From Rhodopirellula sp. SM50 (lineage in GTDB: Bacteria > Planctomycetota > Planctomycetia > Pirellulales > Pirellulaceae), in assembly GCF_002289565.1 (NCBI RefSeq), contig NZ_NTFY01000014.1:123016-187015 (forward strand): a DNA stretch of 64,000 nucleotides, written 5' to 3'. Position numbers and translations under genes: made by a program. Shown piece after piece: positions 55,500 through 64,000 of the stretch. The stretch's first letter is position 1, and each line of letters begins with the position of its first letter. The notes below the pieces were generated by a model. It ran no database searches. It had not been told where the DNA came from and worked only from the letters and a program-made list of their open reading frames with translations.

Positions 55500-56086
55500 C
55501 AGTGCAGCGGCAACCGTTCGTGGTGATGTCGCACTCGGTTCACCCACGTCAACGCCGGGGCGTACGATCGAATCAGCGAAACAATCTTGCTGGTCGAGAC
55601 CGACCACGTCTCGGTAATCAAACTCGGTTGCCCGCCGGCCACCCACAAATCGTTCAACACCAAGGCCAACAGGGCCGGCTTGTCGGCATTTGATTCGTTG
55701 AGCCGAAACGAGTGATTGGTGTAGCGCCTGCGAATCGTCGCCTCGTCGCCATCGGCCTGCCAGTCGGATGGATCGAGTGGGCTGGGCGTGCGCACTTCGA
55801 TCGCCAACAGGTACCGCAACCGCTGCAGCGCGACCTCGCGGTTTTGTGCTTGACTACGTCGTTCGGTCGCTTCGCCCACCAATCCCGTCGGGCGATGCGT
55901 CAAAAACGCGCCGGAGCTGGTCTTGTTTCGATGCTGCCCGCCCGGCCCGCTGCGCCGCTGGGTGCGAAGTTCACAACCATCCAACAACCGATCGCCATCG
56001 ATCACCGCCGGGTGCGGCGGATCGACCACACGGCACGCCATCCGCAAGCTCGCATCGGGAACAATCGCGGTCGGTTTGGAAGGCAT
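55499..56086 (-). CDS. Class I release factor-like (RF-1 domain) protein
   Basis: 195 residues from ATG 56086. The peptidyl-tRNA hydrolysis motif is present as RSGPGGQHRNKTSSGAFLTH, with GLVGEATERRSQAQNREVAL downstream; the codon-recognition domain of PrfA/PrfB is absent, as in ArfB-type rescue factors. The long C-terminus (~95 residues) lacks the short basic tail of ArfB and is of unknown role. It may release stalled ribosomes, but the C-terminus leaves open a different substrate. It shares one base with the NosR-like gene, so the two are translationally coupled, an unexpected pairing. Confidence 0.85.
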   Translation of the reverse strand: MPSKPTAIVPDASLRMACRVVDPPHPAVIDGDRLLDGCELRTQRRSGPGGQHRNKTSSGAFLTHRPTGLVGEATERRSQAQNREVALQRLRYLLAIEVRTPSPLDPSDWQADGDEATIRRRYTNHSFRLNESNADKPALLALVLNDLWVAGGQPSLITETWSVSTSKIVSLIRSYAPALTWVNRVRHHHERLPLH

Positions 56087-56148
56087 CAAAAAACGTGTTG
56101 GAGAGTCGAAAAAGCAGGCCCGATTAGTATAGAGAATTCACACGCACG

Positions 56149-56460
56149 TTGGTGTCCAGGCTTTAGCCGCCGTCCTTTTCCCTTGTTCCCGGGCTCCGCC
56201 TGGGAACACAATGCGATGGAGGCTCCCGCCTCCTACCGGCTATCGACGTGCGGCAGAGCCACGCCAACCTTGCGTGCCAAGGCGGAGCCTTGGAACGAGT
56301 TGAACGCATTCCCTTGTTCCCGGGCTCCGCCTGGGAACACAATGCGATGGAGGCTCCCGCCTCCTACCGGCTATCGACGTGCGGCAGAGCCGCGCCGACC
56401 TTGCGTGCCAAGGCGGAGCCTTGGAACGAGTTGAGTGGGCGGCTAAAGCCTGCACACCAA
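56149..56460. repeat. Composite element: family C inverted ends around a 131-bp tandem repeat
   Basis: Ends TTGGTGTCCAGGCTTTAGCC and GGCTAAAGCCTGCACACCAA are inverted. Inside, two direct copies of a 131-base unit start at 56180 and 56311; each holds a family D hairpin (TTCCCGGGCTCCGCCTGGGAA) and CCAAGGCGGAGCCTTGG. No coding frame with support. Confidence 0.88.
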
Positions 56461-56471
56461 CGACTCACACA

Positions 56472-59400
56472 TCACTCGCTGACGAACGTCACCTGCTCGC
56501 TGCGAATCGTGATCGATTCGGGCAACCCCCTGCCATCGATTTGCAACAACAGGGTGTGTTTGCCCGGCGAAAGCTTGATCGGATCAGAAATCGTCCCCGC
56601 CGGCTGACCATCGATCCAGACGTTCGCCCGATCGAGGTTGTCGATGGAAAAGGTGGCGGCCGTGTCCGAGCCGACTTCGATTTGCGTCCGCAGGTAGATA
56701 TTGACCAGCGACGTGTGCCTGGGTTGGGCGGTCAGTGCTTGCAACGTCGCCTTCTCGATCTTCCCGCTCACGCGGGCCTGCAGCGGCTTCCAACCCTTGA
56801 TCGGCTCGCCGGACACGATCGCCTCGTTGCCCTGCTGTTCGATGCGGTGCGACCCGGCAAACACTTCCAAGACGCGGGCGACGGTCTGACGACTGGCGTC
56901 GTACTCGCCCGGTTTTCCGAGCCGGGTCATGAAGCTGATCAAATCCAATTGATCTTGTTGCGAAACGCGGTCGAGCAACCCGGCCGGCATCAGCGACTTG
57001 CCGGGTTTGACTTGAACGATTTCCGCCTCGGGAATTCGCACCAGTTTGTTCGAGGCATCACGAAGCACCATCTCCTCCTCGGTGCTGCCCGATTCGATCC
57101 CAGAATACACCTGACCTTCTTCGGTCAACACGGTCACCGCGTGATAGTTCTCTTTGATCTTGGCATTCGGGTCGAACAGCGATTCGATGATGTAATCGAC
57201 CGGAGCGCTGGCACCCAAGCTGGTCATGTCCGGGCCCACTTTGCCTCCCACACCGCCGATCGCGTGGCAGGTGGCGCACTGCAGACTGCTGCGGCGGTAA
57301 ATCATTTCGCCGCGCGCGGGGTCGCCCTGGAGCGCCACCTGTTTTCGCAGTTCCGCGCCGCGCTCGGGTGACCATTTGTCCGCAGTCATCGTCAACCCGC
57401 TCATCGGCATCAAGGCGTCGATCAGGGATTGCGCGTTGCGACCACTTTCCCCGGCCGCACGCACCCCGGCGCGGGCGGCGACTTCCGAAAGACCTTCAGC
57501 CGGCAACGAAGCGGTCAACAACGCTTCACCGTTTTTCGCCGACAACATCGCTCTCCATAGCCCCAGCGCCGCTTGTTCGTCTTCGATGCCGGCCAACGCG
57601 TCATAGAAAGGCTGGACGGCCAGCTGCGGGTTGGTCCCGGCAAGTGCCCCGACCAACGATGACTTGATCGCCGGCGATGCATCCTCGTGAACCAGCGACA
57701 GCAACGCCTCGGCCGCCGCCTGTCCGCCACAGGATCGCAGCGCCGCGATGGCTTTGACGCGGGTGGTGGAATCGAGTTGCCCGTCGGCGGCGAGATCTGC
57801 CAACATGGGGATCAGTTTGCGAAGCTGCCAGGCACCGCTCAGCTCGATCGCCGCAGCCTGGACCTGCGAATCCGAACTCGCCAACAACGGTTTCAACTCG
57901 TCGGCCGGCTGGCCGCTCAGTTCCGGTTTCAGACGCCGCAATCGTTTGGCATCCTGGAGTGCTCCGAATGCTTTGGCAGTCGCGGCGGGTTCCAACTGGC
58001 CGCCGATCGCTTGCCGATACAGAATCCCTAGTTCTTTGGGGCTGCCTGCTTTGGCGATCAGATCGATCCATGGCCCGCCACCGTCGCGCGGGATGGGATG
58101 GTTGGCGAGGAAGGAGCCTAAAAACTCAGTCGCCATGGCCGGCTCGACGCTGGTCAGAACATACTCGAGCTGCTTTTGGTTCTCCGCCGTACTCCACATC
58201 GGTTTGCGAAGGTCCTTGATCAGGGCGGCCGAGTTTTCGTCGACGTTCAAGAACAAGGCGTGATCGATGAATCGGTCAACCGGATGATCGAGCGCCCGCA
58301 GCGAAAGTCGGATCGCGTCGACGCCGCCTAGTTTTGCCAAACCACGCACCGCTTCTAATCGAACCCGCGGGTGTGAGTCGGCCAGCCGCGCGGCAAACCA
58401 TTCCATCGCCTGCCCGCGCTCGATGCTTGCGGTCGGGTCGGTCGGATCCGACCAGTCGGCCAGAATTCTCGTGGCGGCCGCGCGGACGGGGCCTGCTGAA
58501 TCGCCAAGGACCGTCTGCAACCACGCGACATCCGGATTGCCGACCGACGCCGAGAGACGCACCGCAGCCAATCGATCTTCGGATGTCGTGGCCGAACTCC
58601 ACACCCGGTCCAGCTCGGCCGCGGTGTCGTCGCCACGCTCGATCAGAACACGACGCGATTGATCGGCCAGATATCGATCGCCTGAGTAAAGGTTGGCGAT
58701 CAACGATTCGATCGACTGGCCGGTCAAGTCAACGGGCTGGCGCAATGGTCGGCCCTTGGCCGTGACACGCCAAATGCGACCGTGCCAGCGATCGCGTCGC
58801 GGATCCCGGAAATCGACTTCGCCATGATTGATGATCGGGTTGGACCAGTCGGCGATGTACAACGCCCCGTCGGGGCCCTGTTTGATATCGATCGGGCGAA
58901 ACGTGCTGGCGCTGGTGCGGATCAAATCCGCCTGCTGCGTCGTCACAAATCCCGCATCGGTTTCCGACAGCGAGAACCGCGTCACGCGATTGGCGCGAAA
59001 ATCACAGGTGACGAAGGATCCTTGCCAGTCTTCGGGAAAGCTCTCGCCATGAACAATCTCACCGCCACAGAACTTGGGATAGTTGCCGGGGCTGATCAGA
59101 TCCAACTGGCGTCGTGCGCCGGGGGTAGGATTGAAGGTCGCACCGGGAAAGACATAGGCGATGCCTGCGAAGCCCGCCCCGTCGGTCATGAAGGAATTGC
59201 CGTGTGCATCGAACTGATGTCCCCAGGGGTTCCACAGACCGCGAAAGAAAATGTCCATCCGCCGGTTTTGGGTATCGAATCGAAATCCGCCGCCGGCTTT
59301 CAACCGCACCACGCCGTAGGGCGTTTCGGCGTCCGTCCGAGTGTACACCGATTGGTTCATGTACAACCGGCCGTCGGGACCAAACAGCAGGGTGTGTAGA

Positions 59401-60830
59401 TTGTGGTGGGTGTCTTCGGTGCCGAATCCGCTGAGCACGCGTTCGCGACGATCGGCTTTGCCGTCCCCATCGGTGTCCTCGAGAAACAGCAAATCGGTGC
59501 TTTGGGCGACATAAACCCCGCCGTCACCGGGCGCCACACCGGTGGGAATCAACAACCCGTCGGCGAACACGGTCGACTTGTCCGCCTTGCCGTCGTGATC
59601 GGAATCTTCCAAGACCAGAATCTTGTCGGGCATGGCCTGGCCGACTTCGATCATCGGATAGGCTTCGCTGCTGGCGACCCACAAACGACCTTGCGGATCA
59701 AAATTCATGTGAATCGGTTTGTTCAACATCGGGTTTTCGGCCCACAACGAGACCTCCAACCCCTCGGCGACGACAAAGTCCGGCGTCGGCTGCGGCGTGA
59801 ATTCCGCGTACTTGGATTCCAACCGTGGCGCGGGCTCTTCCACACTGCTCGCTTTCAACTGCCGCAGCGACGAAATTTTGGCTTCCTGCTGTTCGATCAA
59901 CGGATCAAATTGGGGAATCTCGACGGCGTTTTGGCCTTGTTCATGTTTTCGAAATCCGAACACGTACGCCATGTTGGCCGGCCGCGAACGGTGAAACCAA
60001 AGCCGGTTTTTCTCCAGGATCACTTTCCTCAGCGGCTCGGTTTGCGGGCTGTCCTTCCAAACGCCGCGATCGACACCCAACGACGTGCCGATGGCGTCGG
60101 CCAAGGCTTTGTATCCGTCACCATTTAAGTGAACGGGATCCTTGCGCTGGCTTGGCTTGTCGGCCACCCCGGTCAGATCGACAAAGTGACCCCCGGTCTT
60201 GGCACACACCTGTTCGATCAGTTCGGTGTAGGCCGCGGACATTTCAGCGGTCAACACGGAGGGTCCGACGGGTGAGATCGGGGAGAGGAACACGAAGCGG
60301 CAATCAGGATTGATCTGCCGGATCGTGTCGGCCAATCGCTGCAAGTCTTTGGCGAACTTGATGATCGATTTGACCCTTGCGTCGTCCGTCTCGTGGGTCC
60401 AAGTTTCCAGTGCGTTTGCCATCCCGTAGCCCAGCACGGCAACCGTCGGCCGGGTCATTTCGAGTTGCTTTTGCAACTGCCGCCAGCCTTCGCCCTCTGG
60501 TTCGCGGCCGGCCTGAAGCAGACTGAGTCCGAATCGCGAATCACCTGCCGGGGTGTCGCCGTTCCAACCGAGATTGCGATAGGTGACATCGGCATCGGGG
60601 AACGCGGTGGTCAGCATGACTTCGACCCAGCCGAAGTATTGTTCTTGTTCGATCAGACCGTCGCCGATCAAGACCACCCGATCGCCGTCGCGAAGCTGCA
60701 GCGGATCATCGGCCGCCACGGCGGGAGAATCAGCCAGGGTGATGGCGGCTGAAAGAACCAGCAGGAGAGAACACGCCAACGAAGCAAAGGGTTCGCAGAC
60801 GGAGAAGACACGAGGGCCAGACGAAATCAT
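56472..60830 (-). CDS. Secreted SGNH / dehydrogenase-propeller / HEAT / cytochrome c fusion protein
   Basis: 1452 residues from ATG 60830 (TTG at 60833 possible). After a signal peptide (FASLACSLLLVLSAAITLA) come: an SGNH-hydrolase-like domain (~45-250; VVLIGDGLIEQEQ, DPVHLNGDGY); a beta-propeller of the planctomycete membrane-bound dehydrogenase type (~350-690; FVVAEGLEVSLWAENP, VLEDSDHDGKADKSTVF, GLWNPWGHQFDAHGNSF); HEAT-like repeats (~715-1125); a cytochrome c domain with one CATCH haem site (~1187) and GPDMTSLGASAPVDYIIES; and a C-terminal beta domain. Homologous PVC-type proteins are abundant in planctomycetes and linked to polysaccharide breakdown and redox reactions in the periplasm. 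In the SGNH block the nucleophilic Ser is replaced by Gly. Confidence 0.9.
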   Translation of the reverse strand: MISSGPRVFSVCEPFASLACSLLLVLSAAITLADSPAVAADDPLQLRDGDRVVLIGDGLIEQEQYFGWVEVMLTTAFPDADVTYRNLGWNGDTPAGDSRFGLSLLQAGREPEGEGWRQLQKQLEMTRPTVAVLGYGMANALETWTHETDDARVKSIIKFAKDLQRLADTIRQINPDCRFVFLSPISPVGPSVLTAEMSAAYTELIEQVCAKTGGHFVDLTGVADKPSQRKDPVHLNGDGYKALADAIGTSLGVDRGVWKDSPQTEPLRKVILEKNRLWFHRSRPANMAYVFGFRKHEQGQNAVEIPQFDPLIEQQEAKISSLRQLKASSVEEPAPRLESKYAEFTPQPTPDFVVAEGLEVSLWAENPMLNKPIHMNFDPQGRLWVASSEAYPMIEVGQAMPDKILVLEDSDHDGKADKSTVFADGLLIPTGVAPGDGGVYVAQSTDLLFLEDTDGDGKADRRERVLSGFGTEDTHHNLHTLLFGPDGRLYMNQSVYTRTDAETPYGVVRLKAGGGFRFDTQNRRMDIFFRGLWNPWGHQFDAHGNSFMTDGAGFAGIAYVFPGATFNPTPGARRQLDLISPGNYPKFCGGEIVHGESFPEDWQGSFVTCDFRANRVTRFSLSETDAGFVTTQQADLIRTSASTFRPIDIKQGPDGALYIADWSNPIINHGEVDFRDPRRDRWHGRIWRVTAKGRPLRQPVDLTGQSIESLIANLYSGDRYLADQSRRVLIERGDDTAAELDRVWSSATTSEDRLAAVRLSASVGNPDVAWLQTVLGDSAGPVRAAATRILADWSDPTDPTASIERGQAMEWFAARLADSHPRVRLEAVRGLAKLGGVDAIRLSLRALDHPVDRFIDHALFLNVDENSAALIKDLRKPMWSTAENQKQLEYVLTSVEPAMATEFLGSFLANHPIPRDGGGPWIDLIAKAGSPKELGILYRQAIGGQLEPAATAKAFGALQDAKRLRRLKPELSGQPADELKPLLASSDSQVQAAAIELSGAWQLRKLIPMLADLAADGQLDSTTRVKAIAALRSCGGQAAAEALLSLVHEDASPAIKSSLVGALAGTNPQLAVQPFYDALAGIEDEQAALGLWRAMLSAKNGEALLTASLPAEGLSEVAARAGVRAAGESGRNAQSLIDALMPMSGLTMTADKWSPERGAELRKQVALQGDPARGEMIYRRSSLQCATCHAIGGVGGKVGPDMTSLGASAPVDYIIESLFDPNAKIKENYHAVTVLTEEGQVYSGIESGSTEEEMVLRDASNKLVRIPEAEIVQVKPGKSLMPAGLLDRVSQQDQLDLISFMTRLGKPGEYDASRQTVARVLEVFAGSHRIEQQGNEAIVSGEPIKGWKPLQARVSGKIEKATLQALTAQPRHTSLVNIYLRTQIEVGSDTAATFSIDNLDRANVWIDGQPAGTISDPIKLSPGKHTLLLQIDGRGLPESITIRSEQVTFVSE

Positions 60831-60965
60831 CAAGTCGGTCCGTGGTGGGAAGCAGCGAGAAAGGGTGTGACGATAGGAAGGCGGGGAGCGCCTATTGTAT
60901 CTGGACCGCGGGGCCGATCCATCGGTCCGTTGGACGGATCGTCCGGCACCAGGTTCGCGACCCGC

Positions 60966-61037
60966 TGGTGTCCAGGCTTTAGCCGATCCTCGGTCGCTGC
61001 TTTGCAGCGTGTCTGGGCGGCTAAAGCCTGGACACCA
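60966..61037. repeat. Short family C element with perfect 19-bp inverted ends
   Basis: TGGTGTCCAGGCTTTAGCC at 60966-60984 and its reverse complement at 61019-61037 around a 34-base centre that itself holds CGCTGCTTTGCAGCG. It matches the ends at 56149-56460. The rest of 60834-61111 holds nothing I recognise. Confidence 0.88.
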
Positions 61038-61111
61038 ACGGCTGCTCCCGTCTGTTGGACGGATCCCGAGGCTGCCGGCGAAGGTGGCAAGCAGGATGCT
61101 TACCCCACGTC

Positions 61112-61152
61112 AATAAAAGAACCCGGCAACGGAAAATCCGCTGCCGGGTTCT
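61112..61152 (-). terminator. Rho-independent terminator after glutamine synthetase
   Basis: Arms AGAACCCGGCAACGGA and TCCGCTGCCGGGTTCT (one mismatch) with a short A/T loop; on the minus strand it is followed by TTTTATT. About 45 bases past the glnA stop. Confidence 0.9.
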
Positions 61153-61195
61153 GAATCGTTTCCTCCACGGGTGGGATCACCCGAGGCTTGATCCG

Positions 61196-62215
61196 CTAGG
61201 CGGGAACCCCAGCCGTTTTGACGGTCGCGATGATCGCACTGGCGACCATGTACGGGTCGGCGTTGGAGGCGGGACGGCGATCTTCCAACCAACCCTTCCA
61301 ACCGTTTTCGACGGTTCCGATCGGGATTCGGATAGACGCACCACGGTCGGAGACGCCGTAGCTGAACTTGTCGATCGACTGCGTTTCGTGCAGACCGGTC
61401 AAACGCTGTTCGTTGTCGGCACCGTAGACGTCGATGTGCTCCTTGATCCGCGGCTCAAAGGCCTGACAAATCGCTTCGTAAATCTCTTGGCTGCCACAGG
61501 TCCGCAGCGTCGTGTTGGAGAAGTTGGCGTGCATCCCGCTGCCGTTCCAGTCGCCGGGGACCGGTTTGCAGTGGTAATTGATGCCGACGCCGTGGGCTTC
61601 CGCGACTCGATCCAGGATGTAGCGGCCCAACCAGACTTGGTCACCCGCGTCCTTGGCACCCTTGGAGAAGACTTGAAATTCCCATTGGCCCATCATCACT
61701 TCGGCGTTGATGCCTTCGACGTTCAAGCCGGCTTCCAAGCACGTCTCGAGATGCTCCTCGATGATTTCTCGCCCCACAGCTTTGCCGTTGCCGACGCTGC
61801 AGTAGTACGGTCCTTGCGGTCCGGGATAGCCTTCGGCGGGGAATCCGAGCGGCCGGTTGGTGCCGGGATCCCAGAGCGTGTACTCCTGTTCGAAACCGAA
61901 CCAGAAATCGCCGTCGTCATCATCGATCGTCGCGCGGCCGTTGGTGCGGTGCGGCGTGCCATCGGCGTTGAGCACTTCGCACATCACCAAGTATCCGGTG
62001 CCCATGCGGCCCGGATCGGGGACCACTTTGACGGGTTTCAGCAGACAATCCGATGCTCCGCCGGGCGCTTGCTCGGTCGAGGAACCATCGAACGACCACA
62101 TCGGGGCGTCTTCGACATTTCCACTGTAATTCTCAATAATCTTGGTCTTGCTTCTCAAGCTTTGCGTCGGCTGATAGCCATCCAACCAGATGTATTCCAA
62201 CTTGCACTTGGTCAT
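61196..62215 (-). CDS. glnA: Glutamine synthetase, type II
   Basis: 339 residues, the length of type II (GSII, eukaryote-like) enzymes rather than the ~470 of GSI. It makes glutamine from glutamate, ammonia and ATP. Signature segments: WSFDGSSTEQAPGG, FWFGFEQEYTLWDPGTNRPLG, GINAEVMMGQWEFQV, PGDWNGSGMHANFSN and DRGASIRIPIGT. Starts at ATG 62215, with an AGGGAG ribosome site. GSII is found in scattered bacteria, including planctomycetes, and is not adenylylated, so no glnE target site is expected. Single gene with its own terminator. Confidence 0.96.
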   Translation of the reverse strand: MTKCKLEYIWLDGYQPTQSLRSKTKIIENYSGNVEDAPMWSFDGSSTEQAPGGASDCLLKPVKVVPDPGRMGTGYLVMCEVLNADGTPHRTNGRATIDDDDGDFWFGFEQEYTLWDPGTNRPLGFPAEGYPGPQGPYYCSVGNGKAVGREIIEEHLETCLEAGLNVEGINAEVMMGQWEFQVFSKGAKDAGDQVWLGRYILDRVAEAHGVGINYHCKPVPGDWNGSGMHANFSNTTLRTCGSQEIYEAICQAFEPRIKEHIDVYGADNEQRLTGLHETQSIDKFSYGVSDRGASIRIPIGTVENGWKGWLEDRRPASNADPYMVASAIIATVKTAGVPA

Positions 62216-63044
62216 AAATCAGATTCTCCCTAGGTGAATCAAACGAGTGGACCTGGGAAAGCACGTGTCATTTCAAGTGCGACGTGCCTTCATGTAACAA
62301 CAATGTCTACGTCTACCTAACGCATCCGAGATGACGTTGCGAACCGGTCACTACGGTTCCAAGGAACCGCCCGACCATTCACTCCGCCATCCGGCCAGCG
62401 CCCAGTTGCAAGTGTGGTATCAACCGCCTCTGAGCAATTACCGACCCCGATCTTTCGATCGGATTACCGCAAGAACCGTGCTCCTAATGTTCTACGGTGC
62501 CCCCGTGGACGGAACGCCGCCAATGTCAAATCAATGACGTGCCGTCGACCTCCCAGAGAACATACGATAACCCAACTCTTCTACCACGAAAGAGTCAATT
62601 CGTCACCCCGTAAGCCTGACTTTCGCGGGGATCCGAACACGAAAGTTGACCGGTCTCGCCGCGGCCCCCCAGATCTCGACCGCCGCCGCCCCACTTCGCA
62701 GGTCGCTCCGCTTCTCGCGTCACCCTGCGGGTAGCCGACCTGTTGATTGAACCCCGCCTGCACCACCAAGGGGCCACCTGGCACCCGTCGCTCACTGTTC
62801 GGGCGAATACCCTCGCCTTGACTTCGGAACCTCGATCCAATCCACCGGCCGCAACCGGCCCAAACGAAGCGCGCCGAGGCCGGTCGGCCAGTGGTCGGCG
62901 CTGATCGACACCGCCCCGAACACCCTTCCGGTGGCGAAATATCCACCCACAAGCCCCAGCTCTTCCGGCCAGCCCTGAGGGGCGTTCTAATGATTCACGG
63001 AATTCACCCCGTTTGCACCCCGGCACGACAAATCCGCTCCAGCC
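62216..63044. other. Gene-free stretch upstream of glnA
   Basis: The glnA promoter should be within the first ~120 bases on the minus strand, but I could not fix -35/-10 boxes; a sigma-54 site was looked for and does not fit the spacing. Open frames between 62331 and 63026 on both strands are Arg/Pro-rich, with no start context or domain. I see no RNA gene. Confidence 0.55.
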
Positions 63045-63638
63045 ATGTCACGAACTCCGCACAATCCCTTCGATTCGGCCCCCGACCAGTTCGGGCAACC
63101 GGCCGCTCAGAGCAGCAAGACCTGGTTGTGGGTGCTCGGCATCATCGGAGCCGTTTTTCTATTCGGAGCCGTGCTCTGCTGCGGCCTGATGTTCTACGCC
63201 TGGGACCAGGCATCGGGCGTGATCGCCCAAGTGGCCGTGGAGGAATACGCCGATGACCCGATCCTGAAGGAGAAGATTGGCACGATCCAAAGCAGCGAGA
63301 TGAGCTTGAGGGAGGCGATGGAGGAATCGACCAAGGACGAGACGATCACGGCGATGGTGTTCACCATCGAAGGCGACAAGGGTCGTGGCAAATTGGTCCA
63401 TCGCACCAACAATCAAACTCAGCAAGTGACCGTCAAACTGGTGATGGAAAACGGCGACGAGTTTGACTTGGAAGTCCCCGAAACGTTCAGCGACTTCGAG
63501 ACCGAGCTGGAGGGTGACGGCGAGCTGGAGGAAAATGGCGAACAGCAGGGACCGGGAGAGCCCGAATCGATCGCCCCTGGCGAGACCCAAACGGAGCCCG
63601 TCGAGACCGTTGACCCCCCCGAAACGGACCAACAGTGA
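63045..63638 (+). CDS. Small single-helix membrane protein
   Basis: 197 residues. N-terminal cytoplasmic segment MSRTPHNPFDSAPDQFGQPA; one membrane helix at ~26-50 (TWLWVLGIIGAVFLFGAVLCC); then an alpha/beta extracytoplasmic domain (~60-155) with strands TAMVFTIEGDKGRGKLVHRT and QQVTVKLVMENGDEFDLEV; and an acidic Glu/Pro/Gln tail. The compact helix plus small domain recalls COA1/cytochrome-oxidase-assembly-like folds, but this is weak. Function unknown. It is followed at once by the 135-bp tandem repeat. Confidence 0.72.
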   Translation: MSRTPHNPFDSAPDQFGQPAAQSSKTWLWVLGIIGAVFLFGAVLCCGLMFYAWDQASGVIAQVAVEEYADDPILKEKIGTIQSSEMSLREAMEESTKDETITAMVFTIEGDKGRGKLVHRTNNQTQQVTVKLVMENGDEFDLEVPETFSDFETELEGDGELEENGEQQGPGEPESIAPGETQTEPVETVDPPETDQQ

Positions 63639-63640
63639 AC

Positions 63641-64000
63641 AGGCTGTTGATTCCATCAGCCGTTTGGCGCGAGCCTACGGGCCCCGATGCGTTTTCGTCG
63701 TGCGACAGGCCCGTACGCTGGCGCGAAACGGCTGATCGCCGATGGGATCGGATTCGAACAACAAGCCCCTGAAGCAGGCTGTTGATTCCATCAGCCGTTT
63801 GGCGCGAGCCTACGGGCCCCGATGCGTTTTCGTCGTGCGACAGGCCCGTACGCTGGCGCGAAACGGCTGATCGCCGATGGGATCGGATTCGAACAACAAG
63901 CCCCTGAAGCAGGCTGTTGATTCCATCAGCCGTTTGGCGCGAGCCTACGGGCCCCGATGCGTTTTCGTCGTGCGACAGGCCCGTACGCTGGCGCGAAACG
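63641..64000. repeat. 135-bp tandem repeat, at least 2.7 copies, open at the right edge
   Basis: Units start at 63641, 63776 and 63911 with no differences I can see. Each holds the family B palindrome: ATCAGCCGTTTGGCGCGAGC opposed by GCTGGCGCGAAACGGCTGAT around TACGGGCC..GGCCCGTA, plus a linker with GATCGCCGATGGGATCGG. The array continues past the window. Confidence 0.95.

Noticed and set aside
62216..62340. Sigma-54 promoter for glutamine synthetase (GGCACG near 62281-62290 on the minus strand)
   Set aside because: The -12 element is not at the required distance; the TTG lies two bases off and lacks the C.
62331..63026. Several frames of 68-143 codons between glnA and the gene at 63045
   Set aside because: Arg/Pro-rich, overlapping on both strands, no ribosome sites or domains.

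Overview
The window looks like a planctomycete chromosome of the Pirellulaceae/Rhodopirellula kind. It is GC-rich. It carries a YTV-repeat wall-type protein, a secreted SGNH/dehydrogenase-type propeller/HEAT/cytochrome c fusion, a Ser/Thr kinase with TPR-like repeats, an ECF sigma factor of the planctomycete-expanded type, a 3260-residue secreted TPR protein, and many short palindromic repeats between genes. No species can be named from the sequence alone.

Layout. 1-5842: minus-strand operon for an ABC exporter (membrane protein, large secreted/membrane protein, ATPase, permease, plus a gene cut by the left edge), with 4-base start/stop overlaps. 6025-8229: YTV-repeat, cysteine-rich secreted protein. 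9474-12916: PAS-GAF-receiver protein, a membrane protein and a CinA C-terminal/PncC amidase. 13239-15197: rplA-rplJ-rplL with its own promoter and terminator, without rplK before it or rpoB after it. 15469-17855: metallophosphoesterase and metK. 17981-24024: von Willebrand-like protein, secreted protein and large Ser/Thr kinase, followed by a decayed copy of the kinase 3' end. 24427-27138: three small secreted proteins (two Gly/Ser-rich, one PDZ).

27732-30010 is the most notable locus: a 260-residue precursor with ten TTxxxxEE cores (plus one degenerate copy) behind a twin-arginine signal peptide, an ATP-grasp ligase 12 bases downstream and an ECF sigma factor. The motif matches the plesiocin-type (group 2) graspetides, so I read it as a multi-core omega-ester peptide locus, possibly exported by Tat. 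It is bracketed by two nested pairs of inverted repeats (26222-26334/30270-30382 and 27301-27441/30062-30203).

30513-33412: SRAP-domain protein whose 5' end carries an in-frame repeat insertion with a duplicated start, then a TrkH-type K+ transporter. 33791-44449: the 3260-residue TPR protein and a thioredoxin-fold protein. 44525-45950: a REP-associated tyrosine transposase (RAYT) inside its REP arrays. 45957-52478: a GntR(YtrA-like)-ABC-permease-permease operon with a palindromic operator. 52562-56086: zinc-ribbon membrane protein, a NosR/RnfG-like flavin/iron-sulfur membrane protein, and a GGQ release-factor-like protein. 56472-62215: the 1452-residue fusion and a type II glutamine synthetase. 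63045-64000: a small membrane protein followed by a perfect-looking 135-bp tandem repeat that runs off the right edge. I found no rRNA, tRNA or CRISPR array.
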